A stretch of 64,000 nt of DNA from NCBI GenBank assembly GCA_905250025.1, contig CAJNOJ010000220.1, forward strand, positions 99,206-163,205, written 5' to 3'. Shown piece by piece: positions 22,201 to 32,439 of this stretch (position 1 is the stretch's first letter; every line of letters begins with the position of its first letter). A program made the position numbers and the translations under genes. Source of the stretch: Adineta ricciae. Lineage: Eukaryota; Rotifera; Eurotatoria; Adinetida; Adinetidae. The notes beneath the pieces were generated by a model that made no database searches, was not told the DNA's origin, and saw only the letters and a program-made list of their open reading frames with translations.

Positions 22201-22600
22201 TTACAGCAAACTTTGATTCAATTGGACGAACTCGTTCAACTTCCACCGAATTTCGATCAGAAAAAGTCTCCGCCTGAGATGATCTTGTGTCAAGTACGTT
22301 GATCAAGCGCGGATCTATTCCAAAGTTATCCGTTTTTGCTTCTAGACTATGGCAAATGGATTTGTTCATTTGTTGAGTCGTCTCAAAGACGTTTTGAATG
22401 CAAATACAAAAGATATTGAATCGTTGAAAGAACATTGTCAAATGTTAACCGATCAATTTCGACAAACATCAACAGAAGAGATCTCACAAACGAATGATTC
22501 GTCACAAACGATTATCGTTCAAGCACATCCTGTGCGAATTCAAGTGAACCATCATCCTCAATCAGCATTTAAACCCATTAAACCCGAACAAGATGACTAG
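19233..22600 (+). CDS. CCDC171: CCDC171-like coiled-coil protein, exon 2 to stop in S6
   Basis: Thirteen exons keep one frame: 19233-19346, 19399-19522, 19568-19608, 19658-19845, 19899-20123, 20179-20373, 20429-20935, 20985-21451, 21500-21551, 21600-21645, 21700-22066, 22122-22293 and 22346-22600. Introns are 45-60 nt. The protein is almost wholly coiled coil. Several stretches match vertebrate CCDC171 as I remember it: LARLRSELEKSEMLRQTLEY near the N-terminus, ERICDELQRALDREKQAQ..LNEQ in the C-terminal third, and CQTMANGFVHLLSRL near the end. Human CCDC171 is longer (about 1300 aa). The molecular function is not established. The middle segment (21100-21400) is less coiled and has conserved aromatic residues. 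It is expressed from a promoter shared with the phosphodiesterase-like gene. Confidence 0.8.
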
Positions 22601-24613
22601 AGGAAAAAGCGCTTTTTCTTCATTCTCAGTGTTGTTTTTATATCAATTTGATAAAATAGTGAATAGATATAATTCATAAAATTGAACATAAGCGATGCTC
22701 ATCACAACCGTCCATTGTGGTGTTTTGAGTTAATGAAGTATGGATGTAATAGGGTAAAACTTTCTCTATTTATCTTTTCTGCATCTAACAGACTTGGAAG
22801 TGTTCTGTGATGATCGTTTTGTCTTGGAGATAATCATATAATATTTGAACGATTAACGTGAGTATCCGATTTCATGAATTGCGGTCGCTATCGCACGATT
22901 CAGTGTCAGTTGATGAGAGAGAGGGAAATCATATTGACGAAACTTAGCATCCTTTATATACAAAATCGAATTTTGTACAAACCTGCATAACGTATATACA
23001 TGTACTTTAAACATGATCATCAACACGAACCGATAAATGCTCGTTTACATATTATACTATAGACAAACATTAATGGAAATGAAATGTAAGACCCCTATCA
23101 AAACAGATACACAAGTTATACTATACTAAGCGGCAATTACGTCTCTTGACTCATTTTCTTAAGTAACATATGAGTAACGAGAACAGGATTGGAAAAAAAC
23201 TAACTATCCTGCATATTAAACATCCATAAAGAGCTACGAATAAATCCTTTATAATCATTTGTGAGAATTTCCGCAGATAGCTACTTTCAGCTTTGTTCTT
23301 ATCGTGAGCATATTTCAATAAACTAAAATTTAGAGTATGTGTTACGATAGAATGGAAGCTTTTCGGTAGAATTATTAATGCACTACACTGTATTTGAGAA
23401 TAATATGCAATAAATAGCAACTAAGACGAAGTCTATCTCTTTGGTAGAGGTTTTCGGATCCAGCCTCATACTATATAGCCTACAGTTGAGCACATTCGAA
23501 CAGAGATAAGATCGTTTTTCTAAAACAGGCAGCAAAACTAGAGAGACGAGGATGAAGAACTGGTTTTAATTATCAACAACATTTGTATGCAATCTTTGGA
23601 AATATTGACTTTTCCGAAGTTTTACAGTTCAAGAGGACTACAATTCTTAGAAAGTTTAAGGACGTTTATCAACACAAAGATGGCTTTGATAAGATCCTTT
23701 CTGTTCTTCAACCTGCCATGCTAGTGCTAATCCTATAGTTCCCGCCACATTTTCACCATTGTTCGAGATCTAAGCAGCCACAATAGAAAGTTTTGTGATA
23801 GCAGCTTTTGCTCAAGCTCAACACATTGCGAGCAATCGTACCAATGCGTGAAATCTCTCCTTTTTCTGTACATCAATACCTAGTGCAAACTCGATCGAGA
23901 TATTAATGAGATTAATCTGTATAAAAGAGAAACAAAAGTATGTATGTTTGATATACACAATTTTATGACATACCATAAAAAGAATATTACTCAGTGCTTG
24001 GGAAAAAAACCAGTTGAAGGAAAAGATAAAAGTAACGAATAAATAAGACTATACATCGTACGTGTATTCTATATGCATCTTATGAAGTGATTACTACTTG
24101 ATAGTTGTCCATCTAATGCAATACACTATTCTTCAACTCATTTATCTGTTTTGTTTGTCTCTTCTTTTTTAGTATAACAGAGCGTTGCGTTAACCAACAA
24201 ACTATCAATTTTAGGACATTTCGTTTCACAGTAAGTGTAAGAAGAATATTAATAATCGCTAGGTTCTAAAAAAAATAAGAAAGTTCCTCTTCTTAACCCT
24301 CATTTATACAGTCACATCCTCACGTCGCAAGATGTCAGACAAGTATAAACGAGAGCAGCCTCTTGCTTCTATTGTTTGGATTCCTCCAATATACGACGTA
24401 TTGGACTTTTCCTTTTCTATCATGTGTCACCATACGAACATATCTACTCGTATGGACTTTTCATTATCATGATCAAACATATAGATGTGTACATCTTCAC
24501 ATATAGGAGTATGTGGTCGTCGTCTGTCCTTTTCCATCGTGTTGTTGTTGGTGTTCTCACAATAAACATCGAACACACAAAGTCTACATATTTGTTTTAG
24601 AATTTGCTATATA
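22601..24613. other. 2-kb stretch without a recognised gene
   Basis: No protein family is seen. A short minus-strand frame at 23151-23420 is hydrophobic and low-complexity and is not supported. Several AATAAA-like signals near 22650-22680 could serve the CCDC171-like gene. A polypyrimidine-AG near 24598 (TTGTTTTAG) precedes the next ORF and could be a splice acceptor for an upstream non-coding exon. Confidence 0.4.
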
Positions 24614-24883
24614 ATGGCTGACTTCGATGTGTTTGGTACCCGTAATTTTAATGTCAATCAAATGAATCAAGAAATTAACAAGGGAATAGCACCGAAAACA
24701 ATCGACCGCGTCGATCAAGCTCATCAAAGTCGGCCAGGTGACAGCTCTGCACATGTTCATTTTGAGGGTGGTAAGCACGCACTAAGAGATGATGGAACAT
24801 GGAAGCATGGAGGAAGAAAACTGTCCAGAGCGGAGAAAGAGTGGCTTCAAAAGTGGAATTGGTCATTACCAAATGATCAGTAG
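24614..24883 (+). CDS. 89-aa protein with HVHF-DGTWKHG-WLxxxxW signature (bacterial type)
   Basis: A single-exon small protein. Residues 1-40 are polar. The C-terminal half carries SAHVHFEGG, DGTWKHGG and LSRAEKEWLQKWNWSLP. From memory, this order (His pair before a short loop, DGTWKHG, and a terminal helix with EWL..W.LP) belongs to small bacterial proteins and to C-terminal domains of secreted polymorphic-toxin-type proteins. I cannot run a search to name the family. It has no signal peptide and no introns, unlike its neighbours, which fits acquisition from bacteria. The catalytic role, if any, is unknown; the paired histidines could be catalytic or metal-binding. Confidence 0.55.
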   Translation: MADFDVFGTRNFNVNQMNQEINKGIAPKTIDRVDQAHQSRPGDSSAHVHFEGGKHALRDDGTWKHGGRKLSRAEKEWLQKWNWSLPNDQ

Positions 24884-25348
24884 TCGATAACACGAAAACA
24901 CTCTTCCACTTTTATCATTAAAGAATGGGTGTAAACAGGCGATCGTTCGTCTAATCATCCACTCTTTAATCATTAGAGTTCCAGACACGTTGAACGTCTG
25001 ACATTATTCAGGATTTCTAAATAAAATCAGTCTCGCGAGAACTTGTTTTAATTATGATAGATTTTATTATTAATTTTAAAGTCGGTGAATTCTTGTATCC
25101 TCCGTTAACATTATCCAAGATGTACTGATTAGAAAACAATGGTTGTACTCAATACGATTGTTAACACCCTCAAGAATTACATAAGACGGGTTAGACGAGA
25201 GCACGCGATACCTATTACTTAAACTGATATTTGTCAAAGCCTGAAGATGCGGGAATTTCCAATAAATGTTTCTTTTTCTAAATGTTGTTCGACATGAAAA
25301 AAGGCAAAAATCATGTTTTCTCGTGTCACTTGACGATTAAACTTCATT
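24884..25348. other. Intergenic, no gene seen
   Basis: Convergent spacer between the 89-aa gene (plus) and the AAA ATPase (minus). It contains an imperfect inverted repeat, CCACTTTTATCATTAAAGAA / CACTCTTTAATCATTAGAG, at 24906-24979, which may be a hairpin. Confidence 0.35.
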
Positions 25349-26647
25349 TTAAGAAACACCTTCATTCTGATTATAAATGTCGGCCAATGTCATTGGTTCA
25401 GTGACATTTGTTGTTCCGAATCCTAATGTTTCCGAGAGAATTTTTGAATTTTCTAAGCTTAATTTGTTGAATTCATAATTGGCAATTAAACGACCCTTGC
25501 GCAGTAAAGCTGGATCGATTGTCGTTAAATCACAATTAAATGTAGCGATGATTTGTTGATGCATGGCATCACCTAATAAACCATCAGACCTAAACAACGA
25601 AATGAGTGTTAGTTATGTTTAATCTCAACAAGATTTCTTTACAAATTCAGAAGATTAGCAACAGCTTGTGACGGAAAAAACGATTCATTTCTATCTTTGA
25701 TAATATTCTCTGCGTCTTCAATGATAAGAATCGAATCGGGATACTGCATGAGAAATGGAAGAAAATCCGGTGAAGAAATTTCTTTTGCCATATCCGGTGG
25801 AACATAGATCAACGATTTACCTTCAATTTCATGGATTAAATATCGAATATAATGAGTTTTTCCTAATACGAAACATGGAACCACAATTTTTTTCTCTTTC
25901 CACTTTACCTGAACCAGGAATACCATGTAAAAGTACGATACCTTTATCTTCTTTCTTGTTTAAATTTTTAATAATTTTCTCATGAACTGACACGAAATCT
26001 TTTCCATAATGAAGCGCAAGATCGGTAATAACTGGCTTCTTTATCGTAATACTAGTGAGGTAATATCCACATTGATTCCGACATACCATTTGTAGAGTAA
26101 ATGTTCGGCTTGGTTCTGGAGTTAAAACTGCCATTTTATAAAAAGATTTGCTCATTTCTTGCACTAATGTCATCTGATGTGGAAGAAAATAAATATTAAT
26201 GGATTGTGTCACTGCAAATCCACCGTTCAAATCATCTGCCTTCAATCTGTTTGGATTTAAGACGTCGGAATTGATATAAAAATCTGAAAACTCGACCATC
26301 ACGCCGTTTTTTAAATCACAAAAACACGTATTGACTTCCATTTGATTTGTTAGACAATTGTAATTTCCGGTGATCAGATCGGTATTTGAATCATGTTGGA
26401 ATTCATCATGGAAATAACCTCGTATTGTTGTTACATGGAATAATCTTCTATCAATATTGCTGGCACAATGTAAAACACATGGAAGTGAATGATATTTTGC
26501 GAGAAACAGCTGAATTGTTGATGCAGGATAACGATCGCCTGGAAAACTTAATCGAACACAAGACTCGATTGATAGGTTCGAGAAAGCACCAATATATTCA
26601 GGATTCGGTTTAACTTCGCTGGCTGTGATTTCTGTTTTGTCAGACAT
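25349..26647 (-). CDS. AAA-family ATPase, three exons
   Basis: Exons are complement(25909-26647), complement(25643-25862) and complement(25349-25589). The introns are 46 and 53 nt with GT-AG ends, and the protein is 399 aa. Splicing the first intron creates the Walker A motif GIPGSGKT exactly across the junction. Walker B is ILIIEDAE, sensor 1 is IIATFNCD, and DPALLRKGRL supplies the arginine region. The N-terminal 230 residues are a non-ATPase domain with several cysteines (CFCDLKNG, CRNQCGYY). The nearest remembered relatives are bacterial and phage AAA proteins, so horizontal origin followed by intron gain is plausible. BCS1-like proteins are another possibility, but no membrane or import segment is seen. 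Confidence 0.8.
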
Positions 26648-27030
26648 CGTTGCTGGAAATTTTATATTGAGGTATAAGAAAAAAAACGAGGATCATTTAT
26701 AGTACAATATGTAATTTAATCACTAAGATTACGAAAGTATTGTGAAATAACAAAAACAGTACAGATAAATTTGTTCATTGGTGGTTTCAATAAGACAGCG
26801 ACATGTGAAAATTATTTATTACGAAGAAAATTTTTATACTATTCTTTTTTCTCTTGTTATAGATCGAATATGTTTCTGTCAAAAGTGCATTTCGTCATGA
26901 AATTGATTAGAAGAGAAAATAGTTAATAACACCTTCATGTGCTTTTCTCTCAATTCTATTGGTTGAATGACTGTGCGAATAGAAAATGTCAATTAAAGTC
27001 AATTATAGTTATCATTCCTTAGGATGATGA
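26648..27030. other. AT-rich spacer
   Basis: No gene seen. It holds the promoter of the minus-strand AAA gene at its left end and the 3' end of the next minus-strand gene at its right end. Confidence 0.4.
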
Positions 27031-28272
27031 TTAAGTTCCAATGGTAGGCATATCTTGAACAGTTATTCTTCTACATCGTCTTGTCATACGTGCTATAATC
27101 TTCACTAATAATGGTACAATCAGACGTAAAACAGTTAATAAACCACCAACTAAACCAAATAGTATAGTAATAATCGAAACCACACTGTTCGTCGCTTCAT
27201 ACATATATGTGCATTGTTTCGGTTGACAATTATCGTAATATTTGTCATATTTAATAGATTGATTCCACTGTTCGATCATTAGCTGGTCAAGAATATCTTG
27301 TATTGTTACATCAACAGAGTATTTACTTGGTGATGATGAATCGAGAGCTGTGACATTGAATGGTGAAGTGTATGTAATATATTTCTGAATTTCACTGATG
27401 CACGTTTTGTCATAGAAGCACGTAAGACTCGACTGAAGAAGTGCTTCGATGACGTAGCATCCATAAAAGAAGTGTGATATGGAAAATGCTGCGGCCATCA
27501 TGGGATGACTTTGGACAGGATAGGGTATGACACATTTGACTGTTTCGTGACATGTGCAAGCATAGTGGCTCACTGGATATATATTTAAGTCTAGACCCCC
27601 AATAAACTGATAATTTGACAGAAATGCTGACATTATCACATTATTCGCTGTTGTCCTTTGAATAATCTCAAAAGAAAGAAGAAAACTGCTCGTCGTTAAT
27701 GGTCGTAATTGGCCAAGTAGCGATTCGAAGGTTGATAAAAATATCTCCGGTGATGTGACAATTGCACTAAGGTATTCATGCGAATAGAATTCATTCAGCC
27801 GATTCGAGATGCTTCGATTGATCATTTGACATAGTGTATCCAACGCTTGAAATGTTGACGAACCTAGATAGAGGAAGTCTTCTTTGTAGATATTCTGATA
27901 TAGGTAAGTTCTGGCAAGATATGTCAGCCATTCCTCAGTTACAAAATCACTTGAGCACACTTGATGTAAGGTGTAAGTCACCTGAAGAAATTCCTTGTAG
28001 TTGGTTGATACTTTTGTGCATGGACATGTGAGAGTTTGAGAATGTTCTTCATAAAGTTGTCGATACTCGTTAAGTGAAGGGTTTTCTCTGGTGACGGTTA
28101 TTGTGACATTGATTAATGAATAGTAGAAGAGAATAGTTATCAATGATAGAATGAATAGAGGGACGAATAGTCTAGTTGACAGTCGTTCGTCTCGAAGATC
28201 GTATTCATCGGTTGAAGGCGGAACTGATGGAAACATATTGAAGTTGTAGATGAAGTGTAGTATTTTGGTCAA
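27031..28272 (-). CDS. Two-span Cys-rich ectodomain protein, member 1
   Basis: Up to 413 aa. The likely mature frame begins near VPPSTDEYDLRDERLSTR, and an upstream exon may exist, so the start is uncertain. Membrane span 1 lies at about residues 35-56. A roughly 300-residue extracellular region contains the family motifs TLTCPCTKVS, LHQVCSSDFV, LTCFYDKTC and NCQPKQCTYMYE. Span 2 with GLVGGLLTVLRLIVPLLVK lies near 370-395, and a basic tail follows. N-glycosylation sites are frequent. Two spans plus a large cysteine-rich ectodomain is the topology of DEG/ENaC or P2X channels, but I see no degenerin motif, so this is only an analogy. I know this as an expanded, uncharacterised bdelloid family. 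It is first of a four-gene minus-strand cluster. Confidence 0.75.
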   Translation of the reverse strand: MTKILHFIYNFNMFPSVPPSTDEYDLRDERLSTRLFVPLFILSLITILFYYSLINVTITVTRENPSLNEYRQLYEEHSQTLTCPCTKVSTNYKEFLQVTYTLHQVCSSDFVTEEWLTYLARTYLYQNIYKEDFLYLGSSTFQALDTLCQMINRSISNRLNEFYSHEYLSAIVTSPEIFLSTFESLLGQLRPLTTSSFLLSFEIIQRTTANNVIMSAFLSNYQFIGGLDLNIYPVSHYACTCHETVKCVIPYPVQSHPMMAAAFSISHFFYGCYVIEALLQSSLTCFYDKTCISEIQKYITYTSPFNVTALDSSSPSKYSVDVTIQDILDQLMIEQWNQSIKYDKYYDNCQPKQCTYMYEATNSVVSIITILFGLVGGLLTVLRLIVPLLVKIIARMTRRCRRITVQDMPTIGT

Positions 28273-28375
28273 ATAGATTGTGGATCGTCGTTGATTGTTG
28301 ATTCCTAAAATACAAATGAAAGTCTATTAATAATTCAAGCCTTAAGGCTAGTATCGTCGAAAACATGAGGAATAT

Positions 28376-29734
28376 TTACGACAAAGGGTGTGCACTTTGA
28401 TAACAGAAAGTTCGAAAGCTTAAATCTCTTTCACCCTCACCCTCATCCTGGTGTCGTTGTCGTCGTAATAGCAGATTTTCTGCGATGAACTTTACGAAAA
28501 TCGGCACAACGAGTCGTAGGACTGTACTTAAACCACCCACCAGTCCAATCAAGGCGGTGATGATAAATATCACATCATTCTTCGTCTTGTATGTATATGT
28601 GCATTGTTTTGGTTGGCATTCATTGTAATACTTTTTATATATAGAGGACACAGCCCACTGTTCGATCATTAGTTCACTAAGAAGCTGTTCAAGGGTTGAG
28701 TTGACCGAGAATCGACTAGGTAATGATGAATTGAGCGACATGTCGTTTGTTGGCAGTTCGCCGTGTAAATATGGAAGAATTTGTGTGACGCATGATTGAT
28801 TATAGAAGCATTCAAGAGTCGATTGCAAAGCGGCATCAACAACATAACATCCCGTTAATAAACCAGGTATCTCCAGTAATGTCGTATGATTCGTGTATGC
28901 AAAGATAGATACCGGTTTCTTGAAGTTACGTTCAATAGGATCAGTACAGGTTTCATTGGAACCTTTAAGCACGTAATCGAATGTATAATAACGATGATAA
29001 AAATAATAATTAGTTTTTCTTGCTGATAAGAGATAGTTAGCTTGAGTCGTATTCTGTATCAGATCAAGTGCAAGGAAAAGGTTTGTTTTTCCGATACTCA
29101 TGAACTGATCCAATGATGATTTCGTTTGTAGCGTAAATAACTCGAGTGACGTGACAGTTGTGGTTATATACTGATTGGAATAGAATTGACTTAAACTGTC
29201 CGAGATTGTTTGCTTTGCCATTTTACAAAATATATGGAAGGATTGAAACAATGCTTGACCTATCCATCGGAAATCATCAGAATGAACTTGATTGTCATCA
29301 GATCGGTATGAAAGATATTCAAACCATTCTTCAGTTACTAATACACTTGAACACATTTGATGTAAGGTATAAGTCACCTGAAGAAATTCTTTGTAGTTGG
29401 TTGATACTTTTGTGCATGGACATGTGAGTGTATGATGATGCATTTCATAGAGTTGTCGATATTCATTAAGTGAAGGGTGTTCTCTCGTGACGGTTATTGT
29501 GACATTGATCAATGAATAGTAGAAGAGAAGAGTTATCAATGACAGAATGAATAGAAAGATGAATATTCTTGTTGACATTCGCTCGTTTCGAAGATCGTAT
29601 TCATCGGTTGAAGGCGGAACTGATGCAAATAAGTTCAGTTTCCAGAGTTTGTTGTTGATCTGCGAAAACGAGTTGGTCTGCACTGTATTCACGTCATTGT
29701 CTGTAATAGAGAAGAAACACAGAGAGACAGACAA
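28376..29734 (-). CDS. Two-span Cys-rich ectodomain protein, member 2 (mosaic)
   Basis: About 440 aa. A CTATTACAG acceptor near 29699 suggests the exon starts at DNDVNTVQTN, with an upstream exon not identified. The N-terminal part (VPPSTDEYDLRNERMSTR, first span, TLTCPCTKVSTNYKEFLQV) is close to member 1. The C-terminal part, from CYVVDAALQSTLECFYNQ through CTYTYKTKNDVIFI, is nearly identical at DNA level to member 3 (28556-28829 against 30359-30632). It is therefore a mosaic of its two neighbours. Span 2 has the GLVGGLSTVLRLVVP motif. The tail is Arg/Glu-rich. Function unknown. Confidence 0.75.
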   Translation of the reverse strand: MSVSLCFFSITDNDVNTVQTNSFSQINNKLWKLNLFASVPPSTDEYDLRNERMSTRIFIFLFILSLITLLFYYSLINVTITVTREHPSLNEYRQLYEMHHHTLTCPCTKVSTNYKEFLQVTYTLHQMCSSVLVTEEWFEYLSYRSDDNQVHSDDFRWIGQALFQSFHIFCKMAKQTISDSLSQFYSNQYITTTVTSLELFTLQTKSSLDQFMSIGKTNLFLALDLIQNTTQANYLLSARKTNYYFYHRYYTFDYVLKGSNETCTDPIERNFKKPVSIFAYTNHTTLLEIPGLLTGCYVVDAALQSTLECFYNQSCVTQILPYLHGELPTNDMSLNSSLPSRFSVNSTLEQLLSELMIEQWAVSSIYKKYYNECQPKQCTYTYKTKNDVIFIITALIGLVGGLSTVLRLVVPIFVKFIAENLLLRRQRHQDEGEGERDLSFRTFCYQSAHPLS

Positions 29735-30220
29735 TGAGACAAGTCGGTATGAAGAGAACCAAATCTATTTCAAACAAAAAATATATCTTCCACAGTCATT
29801 AGATGCCAACAATCGGAAGAATCTCGGATATTTTTACTCGCTGGTCAACGATCATTTAGATCTTTCTCGATCATAGTACGTTAGGCGAGCAATGAGAAAT
29901 AAAAGTCGATTAGAATGTTTTGACAACAAGGTTCGAGGTTGTATCCTTATGTGTACACTTCAGCACGCTGTTTCACAAAAGAAAATTTCACTAGTGAGGT
30001 ATGAATTGATACTATCGGTCGGATTATCAGTGTAGTATTAAAACAGCGGTTTAATTTTCCTTAAGTCTTCGTTTATACACACACTAGTTCTTTGAGGGAC
30101 ACACAGTAAGAACTAAAACAATTGCCTGTTGCATTGATTCTGCCTTTAAGTCACTGAATTCATTTGAATTTTTTGTAGAAAAAGGTTTTCAATCATCTAT
30201 CATTGTTTGCGTCACAATTA
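29735..30220. other. Spacer between cluster members
   Basis: No gene seen. A small plus-strand frame at 29547-29876 is mostly antisense to member 2. Confidence 0.4.
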
Positions 30221-31729
30221 CTATAAACGCCTGAGAATGATTGTATTACCGTGATCTGTTGTTTGTATTCTTCTTCTTCTTCTTCTAAGAAACGTAACCG
30301 ACGCAGGTACAATCAATCGCAGAACCGTACTCAAACCACCCACCAGTCCAACTAAAGCAGTCATGATAAATATCACATCATTCTTCGTCTTGTATGTATA
30401 TGTACATTGTTTTGGTTGGCATTCATTGTAATACTTTTTATATATAGAGGACACAGCCCACTGTTCGATCATTAGTTCACTAAGAAGCTGTTCAAGGGTT
30501 GAGTTGACCGAGAATCGACTAGGTAATGATGAATTGAGCGACATGTCGTTTGTTGGTAGTTCGCCGTGTAAATATGGGAGAATTTGTGTGACGCATGATT
30601 GATTATAGAAGCATTCAAGAGTTGATTGCAGAGTTGCTTCAGTAGTGTAACATCCGGCTAATAGGCCTGGTGCATAAGACAACACTGACCGATCTTCTAC
30701 TCGATGAAATTGTACTTTACTAGTACATCTCATAGTATGATCACATTTGCAACTGTTATACCATTGAGGATACACTTCGATGTCACCTGGATATGTTCGC
30801 AGTTTCATATGATAATTAGTTTTCCTTGCCGAGAGAAGGCCATTGGCCTGTGTTATATCTCGCGTCATGTTAAACAACAGAAAAAAATTTCTCTTTGCCG
30901 ACGCTTTAAACTGATTAATTAGTGATTGCATTTCTTCAGTAAATAAATGTAACGGAATTACAGTTGCGCTCCTATATTGATCTGAGTAGAACTGGCTCAA
31001 ACTGTCTGAAAGTGTTTGATTTGCCATTTGACAGAATGCTTCTATTGTTTGAAATTGGCTATGGGCAATAGATCGAAAGTCCTCTTTTGTGAGCATGCCC
31101 CAATGGTGGTACGATGCAAGAGAGCGGCGCCACTCTTCTGATACAAATATACTACTACATATCTGGTGTAATGTGTAATCAATATCGAAGAAAGTAATGT
31201 GATCAATCGATGGTTTAGCGCATGGACATATCAGACTGTCAGAGTATCGAGATTGCAAAGTAAAATAGTCGTTGAGATCAGGATGATCTATTACCTTCTT
31301 GTTTGTAATATAAATGCGCCAATTATACAGAAAAAGAATGGTTAAGAATAATAACAACAAGACGATGAATACTCTTGTTGAGATCCGCTGACTTTGTAGT
31401 TCATGATCATTGGCTGCTGGTGGCATAGATTTGAAGAGATTGTAAACTCGAACAGAATCCGCTAATCTGTTGAACCATTCGTGTCTTCGTCGTACTAGCA
31501 GTGACACTAAGAAAAACAATGAGAATCTATATGTTTCTTCCTGCCCGACATGGTCCTGGAAATCGTAAACTACAAATGCGTCAAGAAATGCGCAAGTCTG
31601 TTTTCGTTCTTGGCTAGAATCTGATTGTATTCTCGTTCTAGCCGGTTGGGAATAGAATTGAGAGGCGCTATACACACTAGAATTCTGTTCCTTTCTCAGC
31701 CAATAACAATGGCGCCGCGCTACATTCAT
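30221..31729 (-). CDS. Two-span Cys-rich ectodomain protein, member 3
   Basis: The open frame is 502 aa. A TTTTTCTTAG acceptor at about 31508 suggests that the real exon starts there (VSLLVRRRHEWFNRL...) and that the 75 or so residues upstream are intronic. Span 1 (TRVFIVLLLLFLTILFLYNW) is followed by LICPCAKPSIDH, LHQICSSIFV, CKCDHTMRC, LECFYNQSC and NECQPKQCTYTY, then by span 2 and an Arg-rich tail (RRRRRRIQ). It has the same topology as members 1 and 2. The middle of the ectodomain is diverged, whereas the last 130 residues match member 2 almost completely. Confidence 0.75.
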   Translation of the reverse strand: MNVARRHCYWLRKEQNSSVYSASQFYSQPARTRIQSDSSQERKQTCAFLDAFVVYDFQDHVGQEETYRFSLFFLVSLLVRRRHEWFNRLADSVRVYNLFKSMPPAANDHELQSQRISTRVFIVLLLLFLTILFLYNWRIYITNKKVIDHPDLNDYFTLQSRYSDSLICPCAKPSIDHITFFDIDYTLHQICSSIFVSEEWRRSLASYHHWGMLTKEDFRSIAHSQFQTIEAFCQMANQTLSDSLSQFYSDQYRSATVIPLHLFTEEMQSLINQFKASAKRNFFLLFNMTRDITQANGLLSARKTNYHMKLRTYPGDIEVYPQWYNSCKCDHTMRCTSKVQFHRVEDRSVLSYAPGLLAGCYTTEATLQSTLECFYNQSCVTQILPYLHGELPTNDMSLNSSLPSRFSVNSTLEQLLSELMIEQWAVSSIYKKYYNECQPKQCTYTYKTKNDVIFIMTALVGLVGGLSTVLRLIVPASVTFLRRRRRRIQTTDHGNTIILRRL

Positions 31730-32430
31730 TCCATTCTTTTAAAATTCTACTTACTGTGAAGAAAATCAGCGAGAGCAACGAAAGCGGACAAAACGCACTT
31801 GATAAGCTTCTAAAATAATGCACTGAAAGAAATGTAATAAAATTTGATTTCATGATATTTTTCTCCGCGTCACATCCTCTAAATTAAAGCCTTATGTTCT
31901 CGAATCAATTCTTTGACGCAATGGCATAAAACATCAGCAATAAAATACATTTCTTTTCTATTAGCATATGAGATATCATTTCCTTTCAAAGGATCCAAAA
32001 AGAAAATATTTTAGCGACAGATGTAGTGTAAAAAGTATGAAGAAATAAATTAGTTCAAGATACCTAGAAATAAGTAGGGATGTGACGTAAATCACCATGA
32101 ATCAACGAATGAGAGAAGATTTGTTCATAAAGTGATCCGAATCCCGTTTTACAAGCGTTGGCGTTTAAAGTCACGTTGGATCTTGATCTACTCTGGAAGA
32201 TTCTCATTGAGAATATATATTTGTTATTTCTGGACACTACAGTTCTTTGTGCATCGTGAATACTTGAATTTGTTTTTGAAATACTTTGTCCAAAATAATT
32301 TTCTTATCGTACTTTTATATATGTCACTATTTTTAATAATAGATGTGCAACAGCAGCCTGCTCCAGTTTCATATTCTTTTGTTTTACAATGATGATAATG
32401 AATATCAATCACAACAGTACTTTGTGAAAT
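31730..32430. other. Spacer with no supported gene
   Basis: AT-rich. Overlapping short open frames on both strands (32132-32412) are not supported. The right end runs into the 5' remnant of the GH28 pseudogene. Confidence 0.35.
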
Positions 32431-32439
32431 CGTTAACGT

